From: Betaproteobacteria bacterium | Lineage (GTDB): Bacteria > Pseudomonadota > Gammaproteobacteria > Burkholderiales > SG8-39 | NCBI GenBank assembly: GCA_947479645.1 | Contig: CANKAJ010000001.1 | Coordinates: forward strand, 181,820 to 245,819 | Length of the DNA: 64,000 bases | Direction: 5' to 3' | Program-made: the position numbers and the translations under genes | Shown: piece after piece, positions 51,172 through 59,725 of the stretch | How the letters are laid out: every line of letters begins with the position of its first letter | Numbering within the stretch: position 1 is the first letter of the stretch | Notes under the pieces: generated by a model | What the model saw: the letters and a program-made list of their open reading frames with translations, nothing else | The model's database searches: none | Told to the model about the DNA's origin: nothing

Positions 51172-53175
51172 GTGAACACAGCCAATCTGCCTAATCTATT
51201 CACGCCGATCACCATCGGCCAGCGCACCATCCGCAACCGCATCGTGTTCCTGCCCCACGCCACCGGCCTGGGCATCGAGGGCCTGCCCTCTGAAGCGCAC
51301 GCGGCCTACTATGCGCGCCGTGCCGAGGGCGGTGTCGGCATGATCATTCAGGAAGCCACGCCGGTGCATGTCGCCAGCCTGGGACGGCCGACTCACGTGA
51401 AGGGCTACGACCCGCGTGTCGCCGCGCCGATGCGCAAGATCTCCGATGCAGTTCACAAGGGCGGCGCCATGATGCTGGCACAGATCAGCCATCGCGGCCT
51501 GGGCGCCATGCCGATGTTTTCCGGTATGGCGGTATGGGCGCCCAGTCCGTCGCGCTCGCCGCATACCGGCGAGATCGCACATGCGCTGACCCTGGGTGAC
51601 ATCAAGGAAGTGGTAGCCGGCTTTGTGCAAACGGCGCGCAATTGCATCGAAGGCGGCTATGACGGCGTCGAGGTGCATGCCACGCACGGTCACCTGCTCA
51701 ACAGTTTCATCAGTTCCAAACTGAACTGGCGGCGCGATGCCTATGGCGGCCCCATCGAGAATCGCATGCGGCTGTTGCTGGAGGTACTGGAGGCGCTGCG
51801 CAAGCTGCCGCTGGGCATCCTGGGCATACGCATCGGGCAGCCGGCCTGGAATACCGGACCGGACGCCGACGACGCCCCCAAGATCATCCGCGCCATCGAA
51901 CCCCTGGTCGATTACATCTCGGTCACGGGCGGCACGCAAGCCACCAAACACCTCAACATGGGGGACTTCTATTCCAAGCCGGGCTACATGCTGGAACTGG
52001 CGCGTCAGGTCAAGAGCATCACCAAACATCCGGTCATCGCGGCCGGCCGCCTGAGCAATCCGGAGCTTGCGGCGCAGGTGCTGGAACAAAACATGGCGGA
52101 CATGGTCGGCATGGCGCGCGGCCTCATCTGCGACCCGGAATGGGCACGCAAGGTCGAAGCGAAAACGACCGACACCATCCGCCCGTGCATCGCCTGCAAC
52201 AACTGCGTCGAACGCATCGACACCGGCGTCACCATCGGCTGCCTGTTCAACCCGAGGACGGGACGTGAATCACAACTGCCGCTGGTGCCGGCAAAATCCG
52301 CTGTCGCGGGCAAACGCGTGCTGGTCGTCGGGGGCGGGCCGGCGGGCATGCAGGCAGCACTGCGCGCCTCGGAGCATGGCATGCGCGTCACCCTCGTGGA
52401 GGCAGGCAGCACACTGGGAGGCCAGATGTCACTGGCCGCCTCCGTTCCGGGGCGCGATGCGTTCGCCACCGTCAACGATTATCTGCAGCGCGAACTGAAG
52501 CGCTCTGGCGCAGAAGTCGTGCTGAATAAACGACTCGACGCGAATGCGCCGGAATTATCCGGCTACGACGGGGTGATCGTGACCACCGGCACCGTCTTCA
52601 GACCCTTGCCCGACAACGCAGCGATTGGCGTGGCGCGCATACGCGCCGAGGAAATCGTGGCGAATCCGGGCCTTGCCAAGGACCAGCGTGCCAGTGCCAA
52701 GGGCACAGGTGCCAGCGCCACTCGTGTCATTGTCCACATCGAAGACGGCATGCCGGCCGGCCCCGGCGCGGCAGAATTGCTGCTGACCCAGGGCATGGAA
52801 GTCCACATCGTCACCGGCGGCGCCGAAGTCGGCGCCTCGCTGCCGCACGCCAATCGCCAGATGCTGATGGCACGCCTGCTGGATCTGCCCTTCAAATGGC
52901 ATTTCCACAGCACGCTGGTCAGCGTCAGTGCCACCGGTGAAGCCGTGATCTCCACCCGTGGCCAGGCCGAGACCCGCGTTCAGGGCATCGATCTAGTCGT
53001 GCATGCCATCTCGGGCAGCGCCAATTCCGAACTGCTGGAAAGCCTGGACGCTGCGGGCAACCTCCCGCTGGCTGCCGCCGGCGACTGCGTCGCGCCGCGC
53101 AATATTTTCGCGGCGGTGCGCGAAGGCTTTGATGCTGCCGATCACCTGGTCAACACGCTTTCCAGAACGAATTGA
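51172..53175 (+). CDS. OYE / 2,4-dienoyl-CoA reductase-type flavoenzyme with Fe-S and FAD domains
   Basis: A 667-residue modular oxidoreductase. The FMN TIM barrel (1-350) has NLFTPITIGQRTIRNRIVF, VHATHGHLLNSFIS and DAYGGPIENRMRLL. A 4Fe-4S site follows: CIACNNC and a fourth Cys 11 residues on (Cx2Cx2Cx11C), the trimethylamine dehydrogenase spacing. Then come an FAD/NAD(P) module with VLVVGGGPAGMQAALRA and a C-terminal Rossmann part. It should reduce an enoyl-CoA or enone using NAD(P)H. GTG 51172 follows AGGAG at 6 bp; an earlier in-frame start overlaps the CoA-transferase. Confidence 0.9.
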   Translation: MNTANLPNLFTPITIGQRTIRNRIVFLPHATGLGIEGLPSEAHAAYYARRAEGGVGMIIQEATPVHVASLGRPTHVKGYDPRVAAPMRKISDAVHKGGAMMLAQISHRGLGAMPMFSGMAVWAPSPSRSPHTGEIAHALTLGDIKEVVAGFVQTARNCIEGGYDGVEVHATHGHLLNSFISSKLNWRRDAYGGPIENRMRLLLEVLEALRKLPLGILGIRIGQPAWNTGPDADDAPKIIRAIEPLVDYISVTGGTQATKHLNMGDFYSKPGYMLELARQVKSITKHPVIAAGRLSNPELAAQVLEQNMADMVGMARGLICDPEWARKVEAKTTDTIRPCIACNNCVERIDTGVTIGCLFNPRTGRESQLPLVPAKSAVAGKRVLVVGGGPAGMQAALRASEHGMRVTLVEAGSTLGGQMSLAASVPGRDAFATVNDYLQRELKRSGAEVVLNKRLDANAPELSGYDGVIVTTGTVFRPLPDNAAIGVARIRAEEIVANPGLAKDQRASAKGTGASATRVIVHIEDGMPAGPGAAELLLTQGMEVHIVTGGAEVGASLPHANRQMLMARLLDLPFKWHFHSTLVSVSATGEAVISTRGQAETRVQGIDLVVHAISGSANSELLESLDAAGNLPLAAAGDCVAPRNIFAAVREGFDAADHLVNTLSRTN

Positions 53176-53258
53176 TTGATAACAATAATGTTCATACTAC
53201 AAGCTAATCGATCTATTTTTTCAAAATTGACCACAATAATTAAAACTTCCGGAACACC

Positions 53259-53274
53259 ATGAAGCGGACTTCAT
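53259..53274 (+). promoter_or_regulatory. short hairpin over the translation start of Bug 10
   Basis: ATGAAG, loop CGGA, CTTCAT ends one base before the ATG at 53276, in the place where a Shine-Dalgarno would be. No good Shine-Dalgarno is visible. The A+T-rich 100 bp before it probably hold the promoter. Confidence 0.4.
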
Positions 53275-53275
53275 C

Positions 53276-54262
53276 ATGAAAACATTGTCACCGTGGATAC
53301 CGGCTGCCGTTGCCATTGCCGCGATCCTGCCCTCACACGCATTGTCGCAGGGGGCCGTGGATGCCTATCCCACCAAGCCGGTCACATTGATCGTCCCCTT
53401 TGGACCGGGCGCATCGACCGACATCGAGACGCGCCTTTACGCGCGCAAACTCGCCGAGATCACCGGCGGCACCGTGCTGGTCGATTACAAGCCCGGCGGC
53501 GGAACCTCGACCGGGACGGCCTATGTCGCCAAGTCCGCCCCCGACGGACACACGCTGCTCTCGTTCACGAGCGGGTTCACGTCGGCAGCGGCACTGTACA
53601 AGGCCCTGCCCTATGATCCTTACAAGGATTTTTCGCCCATCACGCTGATGACCAAACGCAGCATCGTGCTGGTATCACCTGCCAACGCTCCATTCAAGAA
53701 CATCCCGGAGTACATCGCCTACACGCGCGCGCATCCGGGGGAAATCAATATCGCAACACCGGGTTCGGGAAGCGGCCCGCATCTGAACATGGCCTGGCTG
53801 CATGGCCTGATCAACACCAGGGTGACCTACGTTCACTACAAGGGAGCAGCGCCGGCCACGGTGGACCTGCTCGCCGGGCGCGTGCATGTGATTGCGACCA
53901 CCCTCACCACCGCACTGGCAAACGTGAAGGCTGGCAAACTGCGCGCCATCGCCATCGGCAATGCCGAACGCAGCCCGCTGCTGCCGGATCTGCCAACCGT
54001 GATCGAACAAGGCGTGCCCGGCTACGATTATTCCAGCCCGTTCGGATTCATCGGCCCTGCTGGCATTCCGGCGTCACTGGTCAATCGGATCAACGCCGAA
54101 TTCATCAAGGTGGCAAAATCGCCGGATATCATAAAGACGGTCGAGGCCGATGGCGGTGTACTGGTGGCGACAACGCCGGAGCAACTGCGACAGATGATCG
54201 TAAAGGAAATTGCCCTGTACAAGAAGCTGGTGCAGGACATCGGAATCAAATTGGAAGAGTAG
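53276..54262 (+). CDS. Bug-family TTT periplasmic receptor 10
   Basis: A 328-residue TctC/Bug receptor. Signal peptide PAAVAIAAILPSHALSQ, then AYPTKPVTLIVPFGPGASTDIETRLY, LVDYKPGGGTSTGTAYVAK and APDGHTLLS. D-x-K-P-G subgroup. It follows the OYE-type gene by 100 bp of A+T-rich DNA, so it likely has its own promoter, and precedes a crotonase and CoA-transferase pair. Confidence 0.92.
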   Translation: MKTLSPWIPAAVAIAAILPSHALSQGAVDAYPTKPVTLIVPFGPGASTDIETRLYARKLAEITGGTVLVDYKPGGGTSTGTAYVAKSAPDGHTLLSFTSGFTSAAALYKALPYDPYKDFSPITLMTKRSIVLVSPANAPFKNIPEYIAYTRAHPGEINIATPGSGSGPHLNMAWLHGLINTRVTYVHYKGAAPATVDLLAGRVHVIATTLTTALANVKAGKLRAIAIGNAERSPLLPDLPTVIEQGVPGYDYSSPFGFIGPAGIPASLVNRINAEFIKVAKSPDIIKTVEADGGVLVATTPEQLRQMIVKEIALYKKLVQDIGIKLEE

Positions 54263-54338
54263 GCGACGCCAGGCGCACCCGCCTGGCGCCAAACGCATTC
54301 ATTAATTCGTTACAAGTGCATACAACAAGGGGGTTACA

Positions 54339-55130
54339 GTGGAAGAGTTCACAGGCATCACAGTTGAAGTCAAGGATTACATCGGGATCGTCAGGTTCAA
54401 CCGTCCACCGGTCAATGCGTGCTCGAGGCCCATGGTCCTATCCATCCAGCGCGCGTTCGACAGTTTCAGCAACAACGCCAACGTCCGGGTTGCCATTCTG
54501 ACCGGGACCGGCAAGATGTTCTGTGCCGGCGCCGACATCAAGCAGCGCTCCATGGACCTCGAGTCGGGCGAAGCCCTCAAACCCGGCGCGCAATCGGCGC
54601 ATTCACGCGCGGGCCGTGAAGGCTTCAACTCGGTGCTGGAGTGCGACGTGCCGGTCATCTGCGCCATCAACGGCCCCGCCATCGGCGCCGGCCTTGCCTA
54701 TGTCGCCTCCTGTGACTATGCCATCGCCGCCGATACCGCTTATCTGCAGCTGGGTGAAATCAATGTCGGCCTGCTCGGGGGCGGTCGTCACGCGCAGCGC
54801 ATGTTCGGCACCTACACTGCGCGGCGCATGATGTACACCGGCGATCGCATATCCGCGGCTGAATTGTTTCGTCGCAATATTGTCGAGAAGGTGGTCCCGG
54901 CCGACCAGCTCATGGCCGAAGCCATGGCCATGGCCGAAAACGTGGCCAGCAAGAGCCCGATCGCCATCAAGCTGGCCAAGCGCGCCATGAACGCCATCGA
55001 ATACATGTCACTGCGCGACGGCTATCGCTTCGAGCAGGGCATGACGGCCGAAGCCTCGCATACCGAAGACGCCAGGGAAGCCGCTGCTGCCTTCGTTGAA
55101 AAACGCAAACCGGTTTTCAAGGGCAAATAA
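54339..55130 (+). CDS. crotonase-fold protein with one catalytic Glu
   Basis: A 263-residue enoyl-CoA hydratase/isomerase family protein, GTG start. The oxyanion segment GKMFCAGADIKQRS is intact. The first catalytic Glu position is Ala (GAGLAYVASCD), the second is kept (LQLGEINVGLL). One acidic residue suffices in isomerases and some lyases, so double-bond isomerisation or another reaction is likelier than hydration. The CoA-transferase start overlaps its stop (TAATG), so the two act together. Confidence 0.88.
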   Translation: MEEFTGITVEVKDYIGIVRFNRPPVNACSRPMVLSIQRAFDSFSNNANVRVAILTGTGKMFCAGADIKQRSMDLESGEALKPGAQSAHSRAGREGFNSVLECDVPVICAINGPAIGAGLAYVASCDYAIAADTAYLQLGEINVGLLGGGRHAQRMFGTYTARRMMYTGDRISAAELFRRNIVEKVVPADQLMAEAMAMAENVASKSPIAIKLAKRAMNAIEYMSLRDGYRFEQGMTAEASHTEDAREAAAAFVEKRKPVFKGK

Positions 55131-56392
55131 TGACGCAGGAAAGCTCGGCTTCGACGACACCTGACGCGGGCAACATGCCGCTCAGCCACGTGCGCGTGCT
55201 GGACTTGAGTCGCGTGCTGGCCGGCCCCTGGGCGGCGCAGAATCTGGCCGACCTCGGTGCCGAGGTCATCAAGGTCGAACGACCCGGCGCCGGTGACGAT
55301 ACGCGCTCCTGGGGCCCGCCCTTCCTCAACGACGAGAATGGCAAGCCAACCCGGGAAGCGGCCTACTTCATGGGTGTCAATCGCGGCAAGCGCTCCGTCA
55401 CCGTGGACCTGTCCAGGCCGGAGGGGCAGGAACTGGTGCGCAGCCTGGCCGAGCGTTCCGACGTCATCATTGAAAACTACAAGGCCGGCAATCTGGCCCG
55501 TTACGGCCTGGACTACGCGTCCATCTGCAAGATCAATCCGCGTATCGTGTACTGCTCCATCACCGGCTTCGGCCAGGATGGACCGTATCGTGATCGTCCC
55601 GCCTATGACTTCCTGATTCAGGGCATGAGCGGGCTGATGAGCGTGACGGGCGAGCGCGCCGACCGCCCCGGCGGCGGCCCCATGAAAGTGGGCATCCCGA
55701 TCGCCGATCTGATGACGGGCCTGTATGCCGACGTCGCCATCCTGGCGGCGCTCACGCATCGCGATCGCACCGGCCAGGGTCAGCACATCGATCTCGCGCT
55801 GCTCGACGTGCAGATCTCGGTCATGACCGGACGCAGCCTGGGCTACTTCATGACCGGCGATGTGCCGCTGGCCAATGGCAACGAGCATCCGAACATCGTG
55901 CCGCAGACGGTATTTCCCTGCCGCGATGGGCACCTGATCATCGTGGTCGGCAACGATTCGCAATTCCTGAGCCTGTGCGAGGCCATGGGTGTGCCCGAGA
56001 TGGCACGCGACCCGCGCTTCGCCACCAATCCCAACCGCGTCATCAACCGCGATGCACTCAACGCCATGGTCATTGGCCATCTGTCGCAACGCAATCGCGA
56101 TTACTGGGTGGCCCAGCTTGAGGAAAAAGGGGTGCCCTGCGGCCCCATCAACAATATCAAGCAGACCTTTGACGACCCACAGGTGAAGCACCGCCAGATG
56201 CAGGTCCAGATGCAGCATCCACTGGGCGGCACCGTGTCGCTGGTAGGCAACCCCATCAAGTACTCGGCCACACCCATCACCTACAAGGGCGCGCCGCCGC
56301 TGCTGGGGCAGCACACCGACGCCGTGCTGGGTGGCACGCTGGGCTTGAGCCAGGAAACCATCGACAAGCTGCGCAAGCAGAAAATCATCTGA
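55130..56392 (+). CDS. CaiB/BaiF family (type III) CoA-transferase
   Basis: A 420-residue family III CoA-transferase. Seen: VLDLSRVLAGPWAAQNLADL, GAEVIKVERPGAGD, NRGKRSVTVDLSRPEGQ, SITGFGQDGPYRDRPAYDF, and GIPIADLMTGLYADV with the likely catalytic Asp. It shares one base with the crotonase stop and lies 15 bp before Bug 11, so crotonase, CoA-transferase and receptor genes form a compact operon. Confidence 0.94.
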   Translation: MTQESSASTTPDAGNMPLSHVRVLDLSRVLAGPWAAQNLADLGAEVIKVERPGAGDDTRSWGPPFLNDENGKPTREAAYFMGVNRGKRSVTVDLSRPEGQELVRSLAERSDVIIENYKAGNLARYGLDYASICKINPRIVYCSITGFGQDGPYRDRPAYDFLIQGMSGLMSVTGERADRPGGGPMKVGIPIADLMTGLYADVAILAALTHRDRTGQGQHIDLALLDVQISVMTGRSLGYFMTGDVPLANGNEHPNIVPQTVFPCRDGHLIIVVGNDSQFLSLCEAMGVPEMARDPRFATNPNRVINRDALNAMVIGHLSQRNRDYWVAQLEEKGVPCGPINNIKQTFDDPQVKHRQMQVQMQHPLGGTVSLVGNPIKYSATPITYKGAPPLLGQHTDAVLGGTLGLSQETIDKLRKQKII

Positions 56393-56407
56393 CCGCAAGG
56401 AGATACC

Positions 56408-57379
56408 ATGCACTGGCTTACACGCACCGTATTGTCAGTAACACTGTCCATCGCGCCTACGCTGGCGCTGGCGCAGAGCGATGATTTCCCGAGCAAGCCG
56501 TTTCGCTTCATCATCCCCTATCCTCCCGGTGGCATTACCGATACGGTTGGCCGCCTGGTCGGACAGAAGGTCGCGCAGGATTTCGGCCAGACCATGGTCA
56601 TCGACAACCGTCCCGGCGCCGGCGGCAACATCGGCGCGCAACTGGCGGCAAAGGCCCCCGCCGACGGCTACACGCTGTTCATGGGTTTCCCCGGTACCCA
56701 TGGCATCAATGTGCATATGTACAAGGACATGGGTTATGACCCGATCAGGGATTTCCAGCCGATCAGCCTGCTGGTGACATCGCCGATGGTGCTGCTGCTC
56801 CATTCGTCGGTATCCGCCAATAACCTGCAGGAACTCATCGCTTACGCGAAAGCCAATCCGGGCAAGCTCAACTTCGGTTCCTCCGGCAGCGGCGGCGCAT
56901 CGCACTTCGCGCTGGTGAGCTTCCAGCTTGCGGCAGGCGTGGACATCACGCACGTTCCCTACAAAGGCACGGCCGGCGTCGAGACCGATGTCATGGGCGG
57001 CCGCCTGTCAGGCCATTTCGGCTCGGAAATCAGTTCCATGGGCGGCGTGAAGACCGGCGTAAAGAAAGCCATTGCGGTCACCAGCACGAAGCGCCTGAAG
57101 AACTACCCGAGCATACCGGCACTGGCCGAGACTTTTCCGGGATTTGAATACGGCACCTGGCTTGGCTTGCTGACCCCGTCGGGCGTGCCGGCCCAGCGTG
57201 TGGAAAAGTTGAACCGCGGTTTTCGCAAAGTGCTGGAGGAACCGGAAATGCAGCGGCGCTTTGCAGAAAACGGCGTTGATGCCGCCGGCAACACGCCAAA
57301 GGAATTCGCCGACTTCATTGCCGCTGAGACCAGGAAATTCGCTGCCATCGTCAAGGCGTCGGGGGCCAAGGTGGAGTAA
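56408..57379 (+). CDS. Bug-family TTT periplasmic receptor 11
   Basis: A 323-residue TctC/Bug receptor. Signal peptide VLSVTLSIAPTLALAQ, then DFPSKPFRFIIPYPPGGITDT, MVIDNRPGAGGNIGAQLAAK and PADGYTLFM. AAGGAG precedes the ATG. It is the third gene of the crotonase/CoA-transferase unit and is followed by another Bug gene after 87 bp. Confidence 0.93.
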   Translation: MHWLTRTVLSVTLSIAPTLALAQSDDFPSKPFRFIIPYPPGGITDTVGRLVGQKVAQDFGQTMVIDNRPGAGGNIGAQLAAKAPADGYTLFMGFPGTHGINVHMYKDMGYDPIRDFQPISLLVTSPMVLLLHSSVSANNLQELIAYAKANPGKLNFGSSGSGGASHFALVSFQLAAGVDITHVPYKGTAGVETDVMGGRLSGHFGSEISSMGGVKTGVKKAIAVTSTKRLKNYPSIPALAETFPGFEYGTWLGLLTPSGVPAQRVEKLNRGFRKVLEEPEMQRRFAENGVDAAGNTPKEFADFIAAETRKFAAIVKASGAKVE

Positions 57380-57466
57380 TGGGTTCGGCCCTGCATGGCG
57401 CAGGATCAACCTGACAGGGATGCCGATAGGCGTCGCGTTATTGCAGTCTCCTGCAAAGGAACATTG

Positions 57467-58504
57467 ATGGCCATCGGCAATCCCGGAACAGGAAATCGAA
57501 ATCAGCCGCACGTGCGATGCGGCATTGGCTGGCGAATCACGCCGGCAGGTATGCTGCTGGCCTTGCTCACCCTGGTCGCCAGCACCGCTTCCATGCCGGG
57601 CAACGCCGCCGATGACTATCCATCGCGCCCGATCACATTCATCAACGCATCGACGCCGGGTGCGGGCGGCGACCTGATCTCGCGAGTCATCGGCACGCCG
57701 CTGTCACGCGAACTGGGCCAGCCCGTGGTCGTGTTGAATCGCGCGGGGGCTGGCGGCAATATCGCGATGGAAGCCGTGGCGCGCGCCGCTCCGGATGGCT
57801 ACACGCTGCTGGTGGGCTTCACCGGGCATGTGATCAACCCGGGTCTGTTCAAGAAGCTGCCGTTTGATCCGGTAAAGGATTTCACGCCGATCACTTTTCT
57901 CGCGGCCAACATGAATATCCTGGTGACCAGGCCGGGCTTCCAGGCAAAAACCATCAAGGAACTCATCGACCTCGCCAGGGCTGACCCGGGCAAGATCACG
58001 ATGGGGGGCTATCAGGGCACGTCGCAGCATCTGGCGGGCGCGCTTTTCAACAGCATGGCCAGGATCACTGTTCTGCTGGTGCCTTACAAGAACAGCACCG
58101 ATCCGTGGACTGACCTGCTCGCCGGCCGCATCGACTATTTGTTCGCCACGCTGAACCTGTCCAAAACAGCCAGCGATGCCGGCAAGGTTCGTTTGTTGGG
58201 CATTGCGGATCCGCAACGCTCCCCGCTGCTGCCGTCAGTGCCGGCCATCGCCGAAACCGTGCCGGGCTATTCCGCCAGAGGATGGTATGGACTGCTCGGC
58301 CCCGCCGGCATGCCGGCGGCGGTGACGGCGAAACTGCAGGCGGCCGTGGGCAAGATTCTCCAGACCGAGGACGTGAAGCAAAAGGTGATCGGCATGGGCA
58401 GCGAACCGCTGGGCAGCAGTTCGGAGCAGTTCGCCGAATTCATACGCACGGAAATACCGCGCTGGACGAAAGTGATTCGGGATGCGGGCATCGAGGCGCA
58501 ATAG
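57467..58504 (+). CDS. Bug-family TTT periplasmic receptor 12
   Basis: A 345-residue TctC/Bug receptor with a long N-terminal region before the signal helix (GMLLALLTLVASTASMPGNA), then DYPSRPITFINASTPGAGGDL, VVVLNRAGAGGNIAMEAVAR and APDGYTLLV. ATG 57467 follows AAAGGA at 6 bp; a further in-frame start at 57395 has none. The first loop ASTPGAGGD departs from PYxPGGxxD. A decayed Bug copy follows 27 bp downstream. Confidence 0.92.
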   Translation: MAIGNPGTGNRNQPHVRCGIGWRITPAGMLLALLTLVASTASMPGNAADDYPSRPITFINASTPGAGGDLISRVIGTPLSRELGQPVVVLNRAGAGGNIAMEAVARAAPDGYTLLVGFTGHVINPGLFKKLPFDPVKDFTPITFLAANMNILVTRPGFQAKTIKELIDLARADPGKITMGGYQGTSQHLAGALFNSMARITVLLVPYKNSTDPWTDLLAGRIDYLFATLNLSKTASDAGKVRLLGIADPQRSPLLPSVPAIAETVPGYSARGWYGLLGPAGMPAAVTAKLQAAVGKILQTEDVKQKVIGMGSEPLGSSSEQFAEFIRTEIPRWTKVIRDAGIEAQ

Positions 58505-58531
58505 CTCGCTTCGGATGTTGAGCCTGATGCC

Positions 58532-58972
58532 GTGAACCAAGGAGGATACGGAATACGTATTTTTGCCCTGACGTTTTCGGCAACATTCACCGCGATGTCC
58601 TTATTTGCATCGTCACCGGCATTCGTCCAGGTCACCACCCAAGGCGCAGCCAGCTTTCCCTGGAAGCCGGTCACCCTCATCAGCCCTTTCACGCCGGGCT
58701 CGTCTTCCAATCAGGAGCTGCGTCTGTATCAGGACTTGCTGACCGAGCAGTCGAAGTATCAGGTCATTGTCGATTTCAAGCCCGGCGCCAGCGGCATCAT
58801 CGCCAACAGTTTCGTGGCGAAGGCAGCGCCGGATGGACACACACTGGTTTACGGCAACGCCACGCCGCCCATTCTGACGGCGATCCGTGACGAAATCCTG
58901 TTGCGCGCCCGGGCCAGTCGCAGCGGCTTCGTCACGATCGACTTCGGTGAAAGCCGTGCCCGCATTGCCTGA
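58532..58972 (+). pseudogene. truncated Bug-family receptor gene
   Basis: The first 115 or so codons match a Bug receptor: signal-like ALTFSATFTAMSLFASSPAFVQ, then PVTLISPFTPGSSSNQELRLY, VIVDFKPGASGIIANSFVAK and APDGHTLVY. The remaining 200 residues are missing and the frame ends in unrelated sequence 25 bp before the thioesterase gene. The expected start codon appears as ATA at 58553-58555 (GGAGG at 58541-58545 lies 7 bp upstream and RIFAL follows), so the start may also be lost; a GTG at 58532 lies before the ribosome-binding site. It belongs to the D-x-K-P-G subgroup. Confidence 0.82.
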
Positions 58973-58997
58973 CTCTGATCACTCAGAGCAACATACT

Positions 58998-59414
58998 TCA
59001 AGCCGCGCTTTTCGCCGCCTTGTGCCTGAGGTCGCGATAGCGATGCACGGATGTGGCCGTCGCCAGCAACGCGCCTTCTTCACTGCGTATTTCGGCTGAC
59101 GCAAAGTACAGGCTCTTGCCGCTGGCCGTGCTGGTGCCGACCGCAACGATACGGCCGTGGCGAGCCTGTCCGATGAAATTGGTATTCAGACTGACGGTGA
59201 CGCTGGCCTTGCGCGAGTCGCGATCGGCGCTATACAGGCCGCACATGCTGCAGGTGGTATCGAGCAGCGTCATGAGCACGCCGCCATGCACGACGCCAAG
59301 CCGGTTCAGATGCCACGGTTCCAGATCCAGCGCCACTTGCGCGTAATCCTTGCGAAACTCCAGAACCTTGAACCCCAGTTCGCCAATAAAGTGCGAGTGC
59401 TTTTCCGCTTTCAT
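58998..59414 (-). CDS. PaaI-family hotdog thioesterase
   Basis: A 138-residue hotdog thioesterase. LGVVHGGVLMTLLDTTCSMCG carries the HGG and Asp signature; VTVSLNTNFIGQARHGRIVAVGTSTASGKSLYF is split by the usual strand breaks. It hydrolyses acyl- or aryl-CoA. It reads against the surrounding Bug and aldolase genes and so has its own promoter, probably in the A+T-rich DNA to its right. Confidence 0.9.
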   Translation of the reverse strand: MKAEKHSHFIGELGFKVLEFRKDYAQVALDLEPWHLNRLGVVHGGVLMTLLDTTCSMCGLYSADRDSRKASVTVSLNTNFIGQARHGRIVAVGTSTASGKSLYFASAEIRSEEGALLATATSVHRYRDLRHKAAKSAA

Positions 59415-59725
59415 TCAATTCTGCTTTCAGGTAGTGTGAATAAGATCAAAGAATGCCGCTGAGCCTAATATATTGTAATCATTTTCATGAATATGATGTT
59501 TTTTAATGAATATCCATTGGTTTATTGTAGTCACATTTAGCTTCATTAATTCTGCCGTTTTAGATGCATCAAATAACGCAGCATGCGAGGACACACAGTC
59601 AGGATGGCGCCTGCAAAAAAACACGGCTTGCAGACAATCGTAAGTCGTTGCCGTGTATTCTGGGCGAGATCCGCACCTATTGCCAAGGCCGGAATCCCAC
59701 AAAGCAATGCCCTTCAGGAGAAATC
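59415..59725. other. 311-bp A+T-rich divergent intergenic region
   Basis: It lies between the leftward thioesterase and the rightward aldolase. Much of it (about 59440-59570) is clearly richer in A+T than the window. It should hold both promoters; AGGAG of the aldolase is at 59716-59720. No further motif is firm. Confidence 0.5.

Noticed and set aside
55022..56413. 463-codon open frame on the minus strand
   Set aside because: Antisense to the CoA-transferase at 55130, which has all family motifs.
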